Assembly: GCA_964017185.1 (NCBI GenBank)
Contig: OZ024874.1
Location: forward strand, 34,572,721-34,636,720
DNA: 64,000 nucleotides
Source: Rugalucina vietnamica
Lineage: Eukaryota > Mollusca > Bivalvia > Lucinida > Lucinidae
Direction of reading: 5' to 3'
This document shows, in pieces, positions 22,701-35,449 of this stretch. Position 1 is the stretch's first letter. Every line of letters begins with the position of its first letter. The notes under the pieces are model-generated. The model ran no database searches, was not told where the DNA came from, and saw only the letters and a list, made by a program, of their open reading frames with translations. The translations under genes and the position numbers were made by a program.

Positions 22701-25700
22701 TAAGCGTTGTAGTTATAACCGTTAATTGCAACACGTTAGCAGTAACTTAGCACTAAGCATTGGATTTGCAACCGTTAATACCGCGGCAACACGTTAAAAC
22801 TAAGCGTTGCAGTTGCAACCGTTAATGACAACACGTAAACACTAAGCTTTACATTTGCAACCATTTAAACCATGTCAACACATTAAAACTAAGCGTTGTA
22901 GTTATAACCGTTAATTGCAACACGTTAGCACTAAGCATTGCATTTGCAACCGTTAATACCGTGGCAACATGTTAAAACTAAGCGTTGCAGTTAAAACCGT
23001 TAATGACAACACGTAAACACTAAGCTTTGCATTTGCAACCGTTAAAACCGTGTCAACACGTTTAGTTGAAACTAAGCGTTGTAGTTAAAACCGTTAATGG
23101 CAACACGTAAACACTAAGCTTTGCATTTGCAACCGTTAAAACAGTTGCAAAAGTTAGTTTCAACATGTAAGCACTAACCGTTACAGTTGCAACCTTTAAT
23201 GGCAACACGTTAACATTAAGCGTTAGTGGCAACACGTTAAAGCTAAGCGTTGCAGTTGCAAACGTTAGTGTCAACATGTAAGCACTAACCGTTGCAGTTG
23301 CAACCTTTAAAGGCAACACGTTAACATTAAGCATTGCAGTTGCAAGCGTTAGTGGCAAAACGTTAAAACTAAGCGTTGCAGTTACAACCGTTAGTGTCAA
23401 CATTATAACAGTAAGTGTAGCATTTGCTTACGTTAATTTCAACACGTTAACACGTTGCAACCGTTTATGTCAACACTTAGCATTGCAGTTGCAACCGTTA
23501 GTGTCAACATCTTTACACTAAGCGTTGCAGTTGCAACCGTTAATGACAACACGTAAACACTAAGCTTTGCATTTGCAACCATTAAAACCATGTCAACACG
23601 TTAAAACTAAGCGTTGTAGTTATAACCGTTAATTGCAACACGTTAGCACTAAGCATTGGATTTGCAACCGTTAATACCTCGGCAACATGTTAAAACTAAG
23701 CGTTGCAGTTAAAACCGTTAATGACAACACGTAAACACTAAGCTTTACATTTGCAACCATTAAAACCGTGTCAACACGTTAAAACTAAACGTTGTAGTTA
23801 AAACCGTTAATGGCAACACGTAAACACTAAGCTTTGCATTTGCAACCGTTAAAACAGTTGCAAACGTTACTGTCAACATGTAAGCACTAACCGTTACAGT
23901 TGCAACCTTTAATGGCAAGACGTTAACATTAAGCGTTAGTGGCAACACGTTAAAGCTAAGCGTTGCAGTTGCAAACGTTAGTGTCAACATGTAAGCATTA
24001 ACCGTTGCAGTTGCAAACCGTTGCAGTTGCAACCTTTAAAGGCAACACGTTAACATTAAGCATTGCAGTTGCAAGCGTTAGTGGCAACACGTTAAAACTA
24101 AGCGTTGCAGTTACAACCGTTAGTGTCAACATTACAGTAAGTGTAGCATTTGTTTACGTTAATTTCAACACGTTGCAACCGTTTATGTCAACATGTTAAC
24201 ACTTAGTATTGCAGTTGCAACCGTTAGTGTCAACATGTTTACACTAAGCGTTGCAGTTGCAACCGTTAATGACAACACGTTAACACTAAGCATTGCGGTT
24301 ACAATGCGTTAAAACTAAGCGTTGTAGTTAAAACCGTTAATGACAACACGTAAACACTAAGCTTTGCATTTGCAACCATTAAAACCATGTCAACACGTTA
24401 AAACTAAGCGTTGTAGTTATAACTGTTAATTGCAACACGTTAGCACTAAGCAATGGATTTGCAACCGTTAATACCGTGGCAACATGTTAAAACTAAGCGT
24501 TGCAGTTAAAACCGTTAATGACAACACGTAAACACTAAGCTTTGCATTTGCAACCGTTAAAACCGTGTCAACACGTTAAAACTAAGCGTTGTAGTTAAAA
24601 CCGTTAATGGCAACACGTAAACACTAAGCTTTGCATTTGCAACCGTTAAAACAGTTGCAAACGTTAGTGTCAACATGTCAGCACTAACCGTTACAGTTGC
24701 AACCTTTAATGGCAACACGTTAACATTAAGCGTTAGTGGCAACTCGTTAAAGCTAAGCGTTGCAGTTGCAAACGTTAGTGTCAACATGTAAGCACTAACC
24801 GTTACAGTTGCAACCTTTAATGGCAACACGTTAACATTAAGCGTTAGTGGCAACGCGTTAAAGCTAAGCGTTGCAGTTGCAAACGTTAGTGTCAACATGT
24901 AAGCACTAACCGTTGCAGTTGCAACCTTTAAAGGCAACACGTTAACATTAAGCATTGCAGTTGCAAGCGTTAGTGGCAACACGTTAAAACTAAGCGTTGC
25001 AGTTACAACCGTTAGTGTCAACATTACAGTAAGTGTAGCATTTGTTTACGTTAATTTCAACACGTTAACACGTTGCAACCGTTTATGTCAACATGTTAAC
25101 ACTTAGCATTGCAGTTGCAACCGTTAGTGTCAACATGTTTACACTAAGCGTTGCAGTTGCAACCGTTAATGACAACACGTTAACACTAAGCATTGCGGTT
25201 ACAATGCGTTAAAACTAAGCGTTGTAGTTAAAACCGTTAATGACAACACGTAAACACTAAGCTTTGCATTTGCAACCATTAAAACCATGTCAACACGTTA
25301 AAACTAAGCGTTGTAGTTATAACTGTTAATTGCAACACGTTAGCACTAAGCAATGGATTTGCAACCGTTAATACCGTGGCAACATGTTAAAACTAAGCGT
25401 TGCAGTTAAAACCGTTAATGACAACACGTAAACACTAAGCTTTGCATTTGCAACCGTTAAAACCGTGTCAACACGTTAAAACTAAGCGTTGTAGTTAAAA
25501 CCGTTAATGGCAACACGTAAACACTAAGCTTTGCATTTGCAACCGTTGAAACAGTTGCAAACGTTAGTTTCAACATGTCAGCACTAACCGTTACAGTTGC
25601 AACCTTTAATGGCAACACGTTAACATTAGGCGTTAGTGGCAACTCGTTAAAGCTAAGCGTTGCAGTTGCAAACGTTAGTGTCAACATGTAAGCACTAACC

Positions 25701-28700
25701 GTTACAGTTGCAACCTTTAATGGCAACACGTTAACATTAAGCGTTAGTGGCAACACGTTAAAGCTAAGCGTTGCAGTTGCAAACGTTAGTGTCAACATGT
25801 AAGCACTAACCGTTGCAGTTGCAACCTTTAAAGGCAACACGTTAACATTAAGCATTGCAGTTGCAAGCGTTAGTGGCAACACGTTAAAACTAAGCGTTGC
25901 AGTTACAACCGTTAGTGTCAACATTACAGTAAGTGTAGCATTTGTTTACGTTAATTTCAACACGTTAACACGTTGCAACCGTTTATGTCAACATGTTAAC
26001 ACTTAGCATTGCAGTTGCAACCGTTAGTGTCAACATGTTTACACTAAACGTTGCAGTTGCAACCGTTAATGACAACACGTTAACACTAAGCATTGCGGTT
26101 ACAATGCGTTAAAACTAAGCGTTGTAGTTAAAACCGTTAATGACAACACGTAAACACTAAGCTTTGCATTTGCAACCATTAAAACCATGTCAACACGTTA
26201 AAACTAAGCGTTGTAGTTATAACCGTTAATTGCAACACGTTAGCAGTAACTTAGCACTAAGCATTGGATTTGCAACCGTTAATACCGCGGCAACACGTTA
26301 AAACTAAGCGTTGCAGTTGCAACCGTTAATGACAACACGTAAACACTAAGCTTTACATTTGCAACCATTAAAACCATGTCAACACGTTAAAACTAAGCGT
26401 TGTAGTTATAACTGTTAATTGCAACACGTTAGCACTAAGCATTGCATTTGCAGCCGTTAATACCGTGGCAACATGTTAAAACTAAGCGTTGCAGTTAAAA
26501 CCGTTAATGACAACACGTAAACACTAAGCTTTGCATTTGCAACCGTTAAAACCGTGTCAACACGTTGAAACTAAGCGTTGTAGTTAAAACCGTTAATGGC
26601 AACACGTAAACACTAAGCTTTGCATTTGCAACCGTTAAAACAGTTGCAAACGTTAGTGTCAACATGTAAGCACTAACCGTTACAGTTGCAACCTTTAATG
26701 GCAACACGTTAACATTAAGCGTTAGTGGCAACACGTTAAAGCTAAGCGTTGCAGTTGCAAACGTTAGTGTCAACATGTAAGCACTAACCGTTGCAGTTGC
26801 AACCTTTAAAGGCAACACGTTAACATTAAGCATTGCAGTTGCAAGCGTTAGTGGCAACACGTTAAAACTAAGCGTTGCAGTTACAACCGTTAGTGTCAAC
26901 ATTATAACATAACAGTAAGTGTAGCATTTGCTTACGTTAATTTCAACACGTTAACACGTTGCAACCGTTTATGTCAACACTTAGCATTGCAGTTGCAACC
27001 GTTAGTGTCAACATGTTTACACTAAGCGTTGCAGTTGCAACCGTTAATGACAACACGTAAACACTAAGCTTTGCATTTGCAACCATTAAAACCATGTCAA
27101 CACGTTAAAACTAAGCGTTGTAGTTATAACCGTTAATTGCAACACGTTAGCACTAAGCATTGGATTTGCAACCGTTAATACCTCGGCAACATGTTAAAAC
27201 TAAGCGTTGCAGTTAAAACCGTTAATGACAACACGTAAACACTAAGCTTTACATTTGCAACCATTAAAACCGTGTCAACACGTTAAAACTAAGCGTTGTA
27301 GTTAAATCCGTTAATGGCAACACGTAAACACTAAGCTTTGCATTTGCAACCGTTAAAACAGTTGCAAACGTTACTGTCAACATGTAAGCACTAACCGTTA
27401 CAGTTGCAACCTTTAATGGCAAGACGTTAACATTAAGCGTTAGTGGCAACACGTTAAAGCTAAGCGTTGCAGTTGCAAACGTTAGTGTCAACATGTAAGC
27501 ATTAACCGTTGCAGTTGCAACCTTTAAAGGCAACACGTTAACATTAAGCATTGCAGCTGCAAGCGTTAGTGGCAACACGTTAAAACTAAGCGTTGCAGTT
27601 ACAACCGTTAGTGTCAACATTACAGTTAGTGTAGCATTTGTTTACGTTAATTTCAACACGTTGCAACCGTTTATGTCAACATGTTAACACTTAGCATTGC
27701 AGTTGCAACCGTTAGTGTCAACATGTTTACACTAAGCGTTGCAGTTGCAAGCGTTAATGACAACACGTTAACACTAAGCATTGCGGTTACAATGCGTTAA
27801 AACTAAGCGTTGTAGTTAAAACCGTTAATGACAACACGTAAACACTAAGCTTTGCATTTGCAACCATTAAAACCATGTCAACACGTTAAAACTAAGCGTT
27901 GTAGTTATAACTGTTAATTGCAACACGTTAGCACTAAGCAATGGATTTGCAACCGTTAATACCGTGGCAACATGTTAAAACTAAGCGTTGCAGTTAAAAC
28001 CGTTAATGACAACACGTAAACACTAAGCTTTGCATTTGCAACCGTTAAAACCGTGTCAACACGTTAAAACTAAGCGTTGTAGTTAAAACCGTTAATGGCA
28101 ACACGTAAACACTAAGCTTTGCATTTGCAACCGTTAAAACAGTTGCAAACGTTAGTGTCAACATGTCAGCACTAACCGTTACAGTTGCAACCTTTAATGG
28201 CAACACGTTAACATTAAGCGTTAGTGGCAACTCGTTAAAGCTAAGCGTTGCAGTTGCAAACGTTAGTGTCAACATGTAAGCACTAACCGTTACAGTTGCA
28301 ACCTTTAATGGCAACACGTTAACATTAAGCGTTAGTGGCAACGCGTTAAAGCTAAGCGTTGCAGTTGCAAACGTTAGTGTCAACATGTAAGCACTAACCG
28401 TTGCAGTTGCAACCTTTAAAGGCAACACGTTAACATTAAGCATTGCAGTTGCAAGCGTTAGTGGCAACACGTTCAAACTAAGCGTTGCAGTTACAACCGT
28501 TAGTGTCAACATTACAGTAAGTGTAGCATTTGTTTACGTTAATTTCAACACGTTAACACGTTGCAACCGTTTATGTCAACATGTTAACACTTAGCATTGC
28601 AGTTGCAACCGTTAGTGTCAACATGTTTACACTAAGCGTTGCAGTTGCAACCGTTAATGACAACACGTTAACACTAAGCATTGCGGTTACAATGCGTTCA

Positions 28701-29306
28701 AACTAAGCGTTGTAGTTAAAACCGTTAATGACAACACGTTAACACTAAGCTTTGCATTTGCAACCATTAAAACCATGTCAACACGTTAAAACTAAGCGTT
28801 GTAGTTATAACTGTTAATTGCAACACGTTAGCACTAAGCAATGGATTTGCAACCGTTAATACCGTGGCAACATGTTAAAACTAAGCGTTGCAGTTAAAAC
28901 CGTTAATGACAACACGTAAACACTAAGCTTTGCATTTGCAACCGTTAAAACCGTGTCAACACGTTAAAACTAAGCGTTGTAGTTAAAACCGTTAATGGCA
29001 ACACGTAAACACTAAGCTTTGCATTTGCAACCGTTAAAACAGTTGCAAACGTTAGTGTCAACATGTAATCACTAACCGTTACAGTTGCAACCTTTAATGG
29101 CAACACGTTAACATTAAGCGTTAGTGGCAACACGTTAAAGCTAAGCGTTGCAGTTGCAAACGTTAGTGTCAACATGTAAGCACTAACCGTTGCAGTTGCA
29201 ACCTTTAAAGGCAACACGTTAACATTAAGCATTGCAGTTGCAAGCGTTAGTGGCAACACGTTAAAACTAAGCGTTGCAGTTACAACCGTTAGTGTCATAG
29301 AGGATA

Positions 29307-29454
29307 TTTGCTTTTTTTCGGTGAATACCAAATATATTTCACCGAGTGAGTTGAAAACATCAAAATTTTCACGAGTGCGCAGCACGAGTGAAAATTTTTA
29401 TGTTTTCAACACTCGAGGTGAAATATATTTGGTATTCACCGAAAAAAAAGCAAA
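29307..29454. repeat. Fold-back palindrome (copy 3)
   Basis: Same as at 18,545-18,692. Confidence 0.85.
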
Positions 29455-29727
29455 TTTTCTTTTTATTTTATACAATACACGGGCATTTTCCTATTTACAA
29501 GGCAGGCGGTAAAAATGCAAAAACCAAAAATTTTTGAAAACACAAATAATTTTGGTACCACATTGTTCCTTACGTTCTAACTAAGAAAATGAATACCCAC
29601 ACTTTATGTTTTCGTTCATAAATAACGGAGTTATAGGCATTTGAATTTCTGAAGTGAGACACATTTAATGACGTCAAGTAAATGGAAACGTCAGAAGTAA
29701 TCCAAAATCTACAGTGACGATATAGGC

Positions 29728-29795
29728 TGATATCAGTCACTAGTGACTTTTGATATCAGTGAGATTTGATATCAGTGAAATTTCATATCAATGAA
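29728..29795 (+). repeat. gatatcagtga short tandem array (copy 3)
   Basis: Identical by eye to 8204-8271. Confidence 0.75.
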
Positions 29796-29866
29796 AATAC
29801 CAATTTTATCAAGTTTTGATATACATAGGTCTTCCACACTAAATACAGTGAAAGAAATGTTTTTGT

Positions 29867-29938
29867 ATGTTTTTCAGCGTACTTCAAGCATTTATGTTTT
29901 TCAGCGTACTTCAAGCATTTTTCAGCGTACTTCAAGCA
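29867..29938 (+). repeat. 27-bp tandem array (copy 3)
   Basis: Identical by eye to 8343-8414. Confidence 0.9.
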
Positions 29939-30534
29939 AGATGGCCCCGACATAAAGCTTTCATTTTAGTTGGTTGGGGCCGGAGCTTCTTGTCTGTTGC
30001 TTGGCCCACCGGGGTCCAACTGGTGTTTTTCTTTTGCTCCGAAGTTAGTAGGTTATTCGGCGCCCAGGGATCTCCATCGTCGGGCAGCTTACTCAGTCTG
30101 TGAGTCCTGGTTTTTGATTCATCAGGATGTTTATCATGATTTATTTGTTTGTTCTTGATGATTCATTTACTAGTTAGAGATTCACCACGAGGACCGAATA
30201 ACTAACTAAATGTTATGAACCACTGCAGAAGCTGAGGGTGAGGTTATGGCCATGTAAAACCGGTTTAAGCCCGCCAGTAACTTTGTGTTACTGATCGTTC
30301 CAAGTCGATACTTCTGTGGTGGTTCTTTTCGTTTTATGTCTTGGTGTTTGAAAATTTTTTTGTGCTGTTGGCGCCTTATGTATGTTTTCATATTTTTAGT
30401 TAAGTTAAGGTAACTGAGTGGCCACCTATTGGGAAAATAGCTGCTCATTCGGCTTACGATATGTTTCATGGTATAAGTACCTGATTGTTGGTTTGGTTTT
30501 TTCCCGCCTCGGTTTTTGGAGTGGGAATCTTTTT
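29939..30534 (+). mobile_element. SINE-like segment (copy 3), tentative
   Basis: Same as copy 2. Confidence 0.35.
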
Positions 30535-33500
30535 CTGATTGCGCCTTTGCTTACGTTAATTTCAACACGTTAACACGTTGCAACCGTTTATGTCAACATG
30601 TTAACACTTAGCATTGCAGTTGCAACCGTTAGTGTCAACATGTTTACACTAAGCGTTGCAGTTGCAACCGTTATTAATGACAACACGTTAACACTAAGCA
30701 TTTCGGTTAGAATGCGTTAAAACTAAGCGTTGTCGTTAAAACCGTTAATGACAACACGTAAACACTAAGCTTTGCATTTGCAACCATTAAAACCATGTCA
30801 ACACCTTAAAACTAAGCGTTGTAGTTATAACCGTTTATTGCAACACGTTAGCACTAATCATTGGATTTGCAACCGTTAATACCGTGGCAACACGTTAAAA
30901 CTAAGCGTTGCAGTTAAAACCGTTAATGACAACACGTAAACACTAAGCTTTGCATTTGCAACCAATAAAACCATGTCAACACGTTAAAACTAAGCGTTGT
31001 AGTTATAACTGTTAATTGCAACACGTTAGCACTAAGCAATGGATTTGCAACCGTTAAAACTTAGCGTTGCAGTTAAAACCGTTAATGACAACACGTAAAC
31101 ACTAAGCTTTGCATTTGCAACCGTTAAAACCGTGTCAACACGTTAAAACTAAGCGTTGTAGTTAAAACCGTTAATGGCAACACGTAAACACTAAGCTTTG
31201 CATTTGCAACCGTTAAAACAGTTGCAAACGTTAGTGTCAACATGTAAGCACTAACCGTTACAGTTGCAACCTTTAATGGCGACACGTTAACATTAAGCGT
31301 TAGTGGCAACACGTTAAAGCTAAGCGTTGCAGTTGCAAACGTTAGTGTCAACATGTAAGCACTAACCGTTACAGTTGCAACCTTTAATGGCAACACGTTA
31401 ACATTAAGCGTTAGTGGCAACACGTTAAAGCTAAGCGTTGCAGTTACAAACGTTAGTGTCAACATGTAAGCACTAACCGTTGCAGTTGCAACCTTTAAAG
31501 ACAACACGTTAACATTAAACATTGCAGTTGCAAGCGTTAGTGGCAACACGTTAAAACTAAGCGTTGCAGTTACAACCGTTAGTGTCAACATTATAACATA
31601 ACAGTAAGTGTAGCATTTGCTTACGTTAATTTCAACACGTTAACACGTTGCAACCGTTTATGTCAACACTTAGCATTGCAGTTGCAACCGTTAGTGTCAA
31701 CATGTTTACACTAAGCGTTGCAGTTGCAACCGTTAATGACAACACGTAAACACTAAGCTTTGCATTTGCAACCATTAAAACCATGTCAACACGTTAAAAC
31801 TAAGTGTTGTAGTTATAACCGTTAATTGCAACACGTTAGCACTAAGCATTGGATTTGCAACCGTTAATACCTCGGCAACATGTTAAAACTAAGCGTTGCA
31901 GTTAAAACCGTTAATGACAACACGTAAACACTAAGCTTTACATTTGCAACCATTAAAACCGTGTCAACACGTTAAAACTAAGCGTTGTAGTTAAAACCGT
32001 TAATGGCAACACGTAAACACTAAGCTTTGCATTTGCAACCGTTAAAACAGTTGCAAACGTTACTGTCAACATGTAAGCACTAACCGTTACAGTTGCAACC
32101 TTTAATGGCAACACGTTAACATTAAGCGTTAGTGGCAACACGTTAAAGCTAAGCGTTGCAGTTGCAAACGTTAGTGTCAACATGTAAGCATTAACCGTTG
32201 CAGTTGCAACCTTTAAAGGCAACACGTTAACATTAAGCATTGCAGTTGCAACACGTTAAAACTAAGCGTTGCAGTTACAACCGTTAGTGTTACAGTAAGT
32301 GTAGCATTTGTTTACGTTAATTTCAACACGTTGCAACCGTTTATGTCAACATGTTAACACTTAGCATTGCAGTTGCAACCGTTAGTGTCAACATGTTTAC
32401 ACTAAGCGTTGCAGTTGCAACCGTTAATGACAACACGTTAACACTAAGCATTGCGGTTACAATGCGTTAAAACTAAGCGTTGTAGTTAAAACCGTTAATG
32501 ACAACACGTAAACACTAAGCTTTGCATTTGCAACCGTTAAAACCATGTCAACACGTTAAAACTAAGCGTTGTAGTTATAACTGTTAATTGCAACACGTTA
32601 GCACTAAGCAATGGATTTGCAACCGTTAATACCGTGGCAACATGTTAAAACTAAGCGTTGCAGTTAAAACCGTTAATGACAACACGTAAACACTAAGCTT
32701 TGCATTTGCAACCGTTAAAACCGTGTCAACACGTTAAAACTAAGCGTTGTAGTTAAAACCGTTAATGGCAACACGTAAACACTAAGCTTTGCATTTGCAA
32801 CCGTTAAAACAGTTGCAAACGTTAGTGTCAACATGTCAGCACTAACCGTTACAGTTGCAACCTTTAATGGCAACACGTTAACATTAAGCGTTAGTGGCAA
32901 CTCGTTAAAGCTAAGCGTTGCAGTTGCAAACGTTAGTGTCAACATGTAAGCACTAACCGTTACAGTTGCAACCTTTAATGGCAACACGTTAACATTAAGC
33001 GTTAGTGGCAACACGTTAAAGCTAAGCGTTGCAGTTGCAAACGTTAGTGTCAACATGTAAGCACTAACCGTTGCAGTTGCAACCTTTAAAGGCAACACGT
33101 TAACATTAAGCATTGCAGTTGCAAGCGTTAGTGGCAACACGTTAAAACTAAGCGTTGCAGTTACAACCGTTAGTGTCAACATTACAGTAAGTGTAGCATT
33201 TGTTTACGTTAATTTCAACACGTTAACACGTTGCAACCGTTTATGTCAACATGTTAACACTTAGCATTGCAGTTGCAACCGTTAGTGTCAACATGTTTAC
33301 ACTAAGCGTTGCAGTTGCAACCGTTAATGACAACACGTTAACACTAAGCATTGCGGTTACAATGCGTTAAAACTAAGCGTTGTAGTTAAAACCGTTAATG
33401 ACAACACGTAAACACTAAGCTTTGCATTTGCAACCATTAAAACCATGTCAACACGTTAAAACTAAGCGTTGTAGTTATAACCGTTAATTGCAACACGTTA

Positions 33501-35430
33501 GCAGTAACTTAGCACTAAGCATTGGATTTGCAACCGTTAATACCGCGGCAACACGTTAAAACTAAGCGTTGCAGTTGCAACCGTTAATGACAACACGTAA
33601 ACACTAAGCTTTACATTTGCAACCATTAAAACCATGTCAACACGTTAAAACTAAGCGTTGTAGTTATAACCGTTAATTGCAACACGTTAGCACTAAGCAT
33701 TGCATTTGCAACCGTTAATACCGTGGCAACATGTTAAAACTAAGCGTTGCAGTTAAAACCGTTAATGACAACACGTAAACACTAAGCTTTGCATTTGCAA
33801 CCGTTAAACTAAGCGTTGTAGTTAAAACCGTTAATGGCAACACGTAAACACTAAGCTTTGCATTTGCAACCGTTAAAACAGTTGCAAACGTTAGTGTCAA
33901 CATGTAAGCACTAACCGTTACAGTTGCAACCTTTAATGGCAACACGTTAACATTAAGCGTTAGTGGCAACACGTTAAAGGTAAGCGTTGCAGATGCAAAC
34001 GTTAGTGTCAACATGTAAGCACTAACCGTTGCAGTTGCAACCTTTAAAGGCAACACGTTAACATTAAGCATTGCAGTTGCAAGCGTTAGTGGCAACGCGT
34101 TAAAACTAAGCGTTGCAGTTACAACCGATAGTGTCAACATTATAACATAACAGTAAGTGTAGTTGCTTACGTTAATTTCAACACGTTAACACGTTGCAAC
34201 CGTTTATGTCAACACTTAGCATTGCAGTTGCAACCGTTAGTGTCAACATGTTTACACTAAGCGTTGCAGTTGCAACCGTTAATGACAGCACGTAAACACT
34301 AAGCTTCGCATTTGCAACCATTAAAACCATGTCAACACGTTAAAACTATGCGTTGTAGTTATAACCGTTAATTGCAACACGTTAGCACTAAGCATTGGAT
34401 TTGCAACCGTTAATACCTCGGCAACATGTTAAAACTAAGCGTTGCAGTTAAAACCGTTAATGACAACACGTAAACACTAAGCTTTACATTTGCAACCATT
34501 AAAACCGTGTCAACACGTTAAAACTAAGCGTTGTAGTTAAAACCGTTAATGGCAACACGTAAACACTAAGCTTTGCATTTGCAACCGTTAAAACAGTTGC
34601 AAACGTTACTGTCAACATGTAAGCACTAACCGTTACAGTTGCAACCTTTAATGGCAAGACGTTAACATTAAGCGTTAGTGGCAACACGTTAAAGCTAAGC
34701 GTTGCAGTTGCAAACGTTAGTGTCAACATGTAAGCATTAACCGTTGCAGTTGCAACCTTTAAAGGCAACACGTTAACATTAAGCATTGCAGTTGCAAGCG
34801 TTAGTGGCAACACGTTAAAACTAAGCGTTGCAGTTACAACCGTTAGTGTCAACATTACAGTAAGTGTAGCATTTGTTTACGTTAATTTCAACACGTTGCA
34901 ACCGTTTATGTCAACATGTTAACACTTAGCATTGCAGTTGCAACCGTTAGTGTCAACATGTTTACACTAAGCGTTGCAGTTGCAACCGTTAATGACAACA
35001 CGTTAACACTAAGCATTGCGGTTACAATGCGTTAAAACTAAGCGTTGTAGTTAAAACCGTTAATGACAACAAGTAAACACTAAGCTTTGCATTTGCAACC
35101 ATTAAAACCATGTCAACACGTTAAAACTAAGCGTTGTAGTTATAACTGTTAATTGCAACACGTTAGCACTAAGCAATGGATTTGCAACCGTTAATACCGT
35201 GGCAACATGTTAAAACTAAGCGTTGCAGTTAAAACCGTTAATGACAACACGTAAACACTAAGCTTTGCATTTGCAACCGTTAAAACCGTGTCAAAACGTT
35301 AAAACTAAGCGTTGTAGTTAAAACCGTTAATGGCAACACGTAAACACTAAGCTTTGCATTTTCAACCGTTAAAACAGTTGCAAACGTTACTGTCAACATG
35401 TAAGCACTAACCGTTACAGTTGCAACCTTT

Positions 35431-35449
35431 AACGTGTTTGCAACACGTT
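35431..35449. other. Template-switch-like micro-palindrome
   Basis: Where other copies read 'cctttaatggcaacacgtt', this one reads 'cctttaacgtgtttgcaacacgtt'. The new aacgtgtt (35,431-35,438) is the exact reverse complement of aacacgtt (35,442-35,449), with TGC between. Confidence 0.7.

Larger units (their letters stand above)
13755..24516 (-). repeat. Higher-order repeat copy 2 (10,762 bp)
   Basis: Base-for-base counterpart of copy 1, offset 10,763 before the A run and 10,762 after it. It shares with copy 3, but not copy 1, 'acgttcaaac' near 17,710, 'actaaacgttg' near 15,285 and 'cattaaacattg' near 20,752. Private changes include 'gttagcatt' near 20,525 and a 5-bp gain (cgtttagttgaaac) near 23,061 matched by a 5-bp loss (cattataacagtaag) near 23,405. 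Confidence 0.95.
29298..30545. mobile_element. Composite insert, HOR copy 3
   Basis: Third copy, with the same junctions and length as copy 2 and the same two differences from copy 1. No copy exists to the right of the HOR domain in this window. Confidence 0.85.
24517..33620 (-). repeat. Higher-order repeat copy 3, 3'-truncated (~9.1 kb)
   Basis: Follows copy 2 at an exact 10,762-bp offset with only a handful of differences until about 33,620. There it first departs ('ccattaaaacc' where copies 1 and 2 have 'ccatttaaacc'), then loses 23 bp near 33,804 and accumulates substitutions. The last ~1.7 kb of the unit is therefore replaced by the older, more diverged array to the right. Confidence 0.93.
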
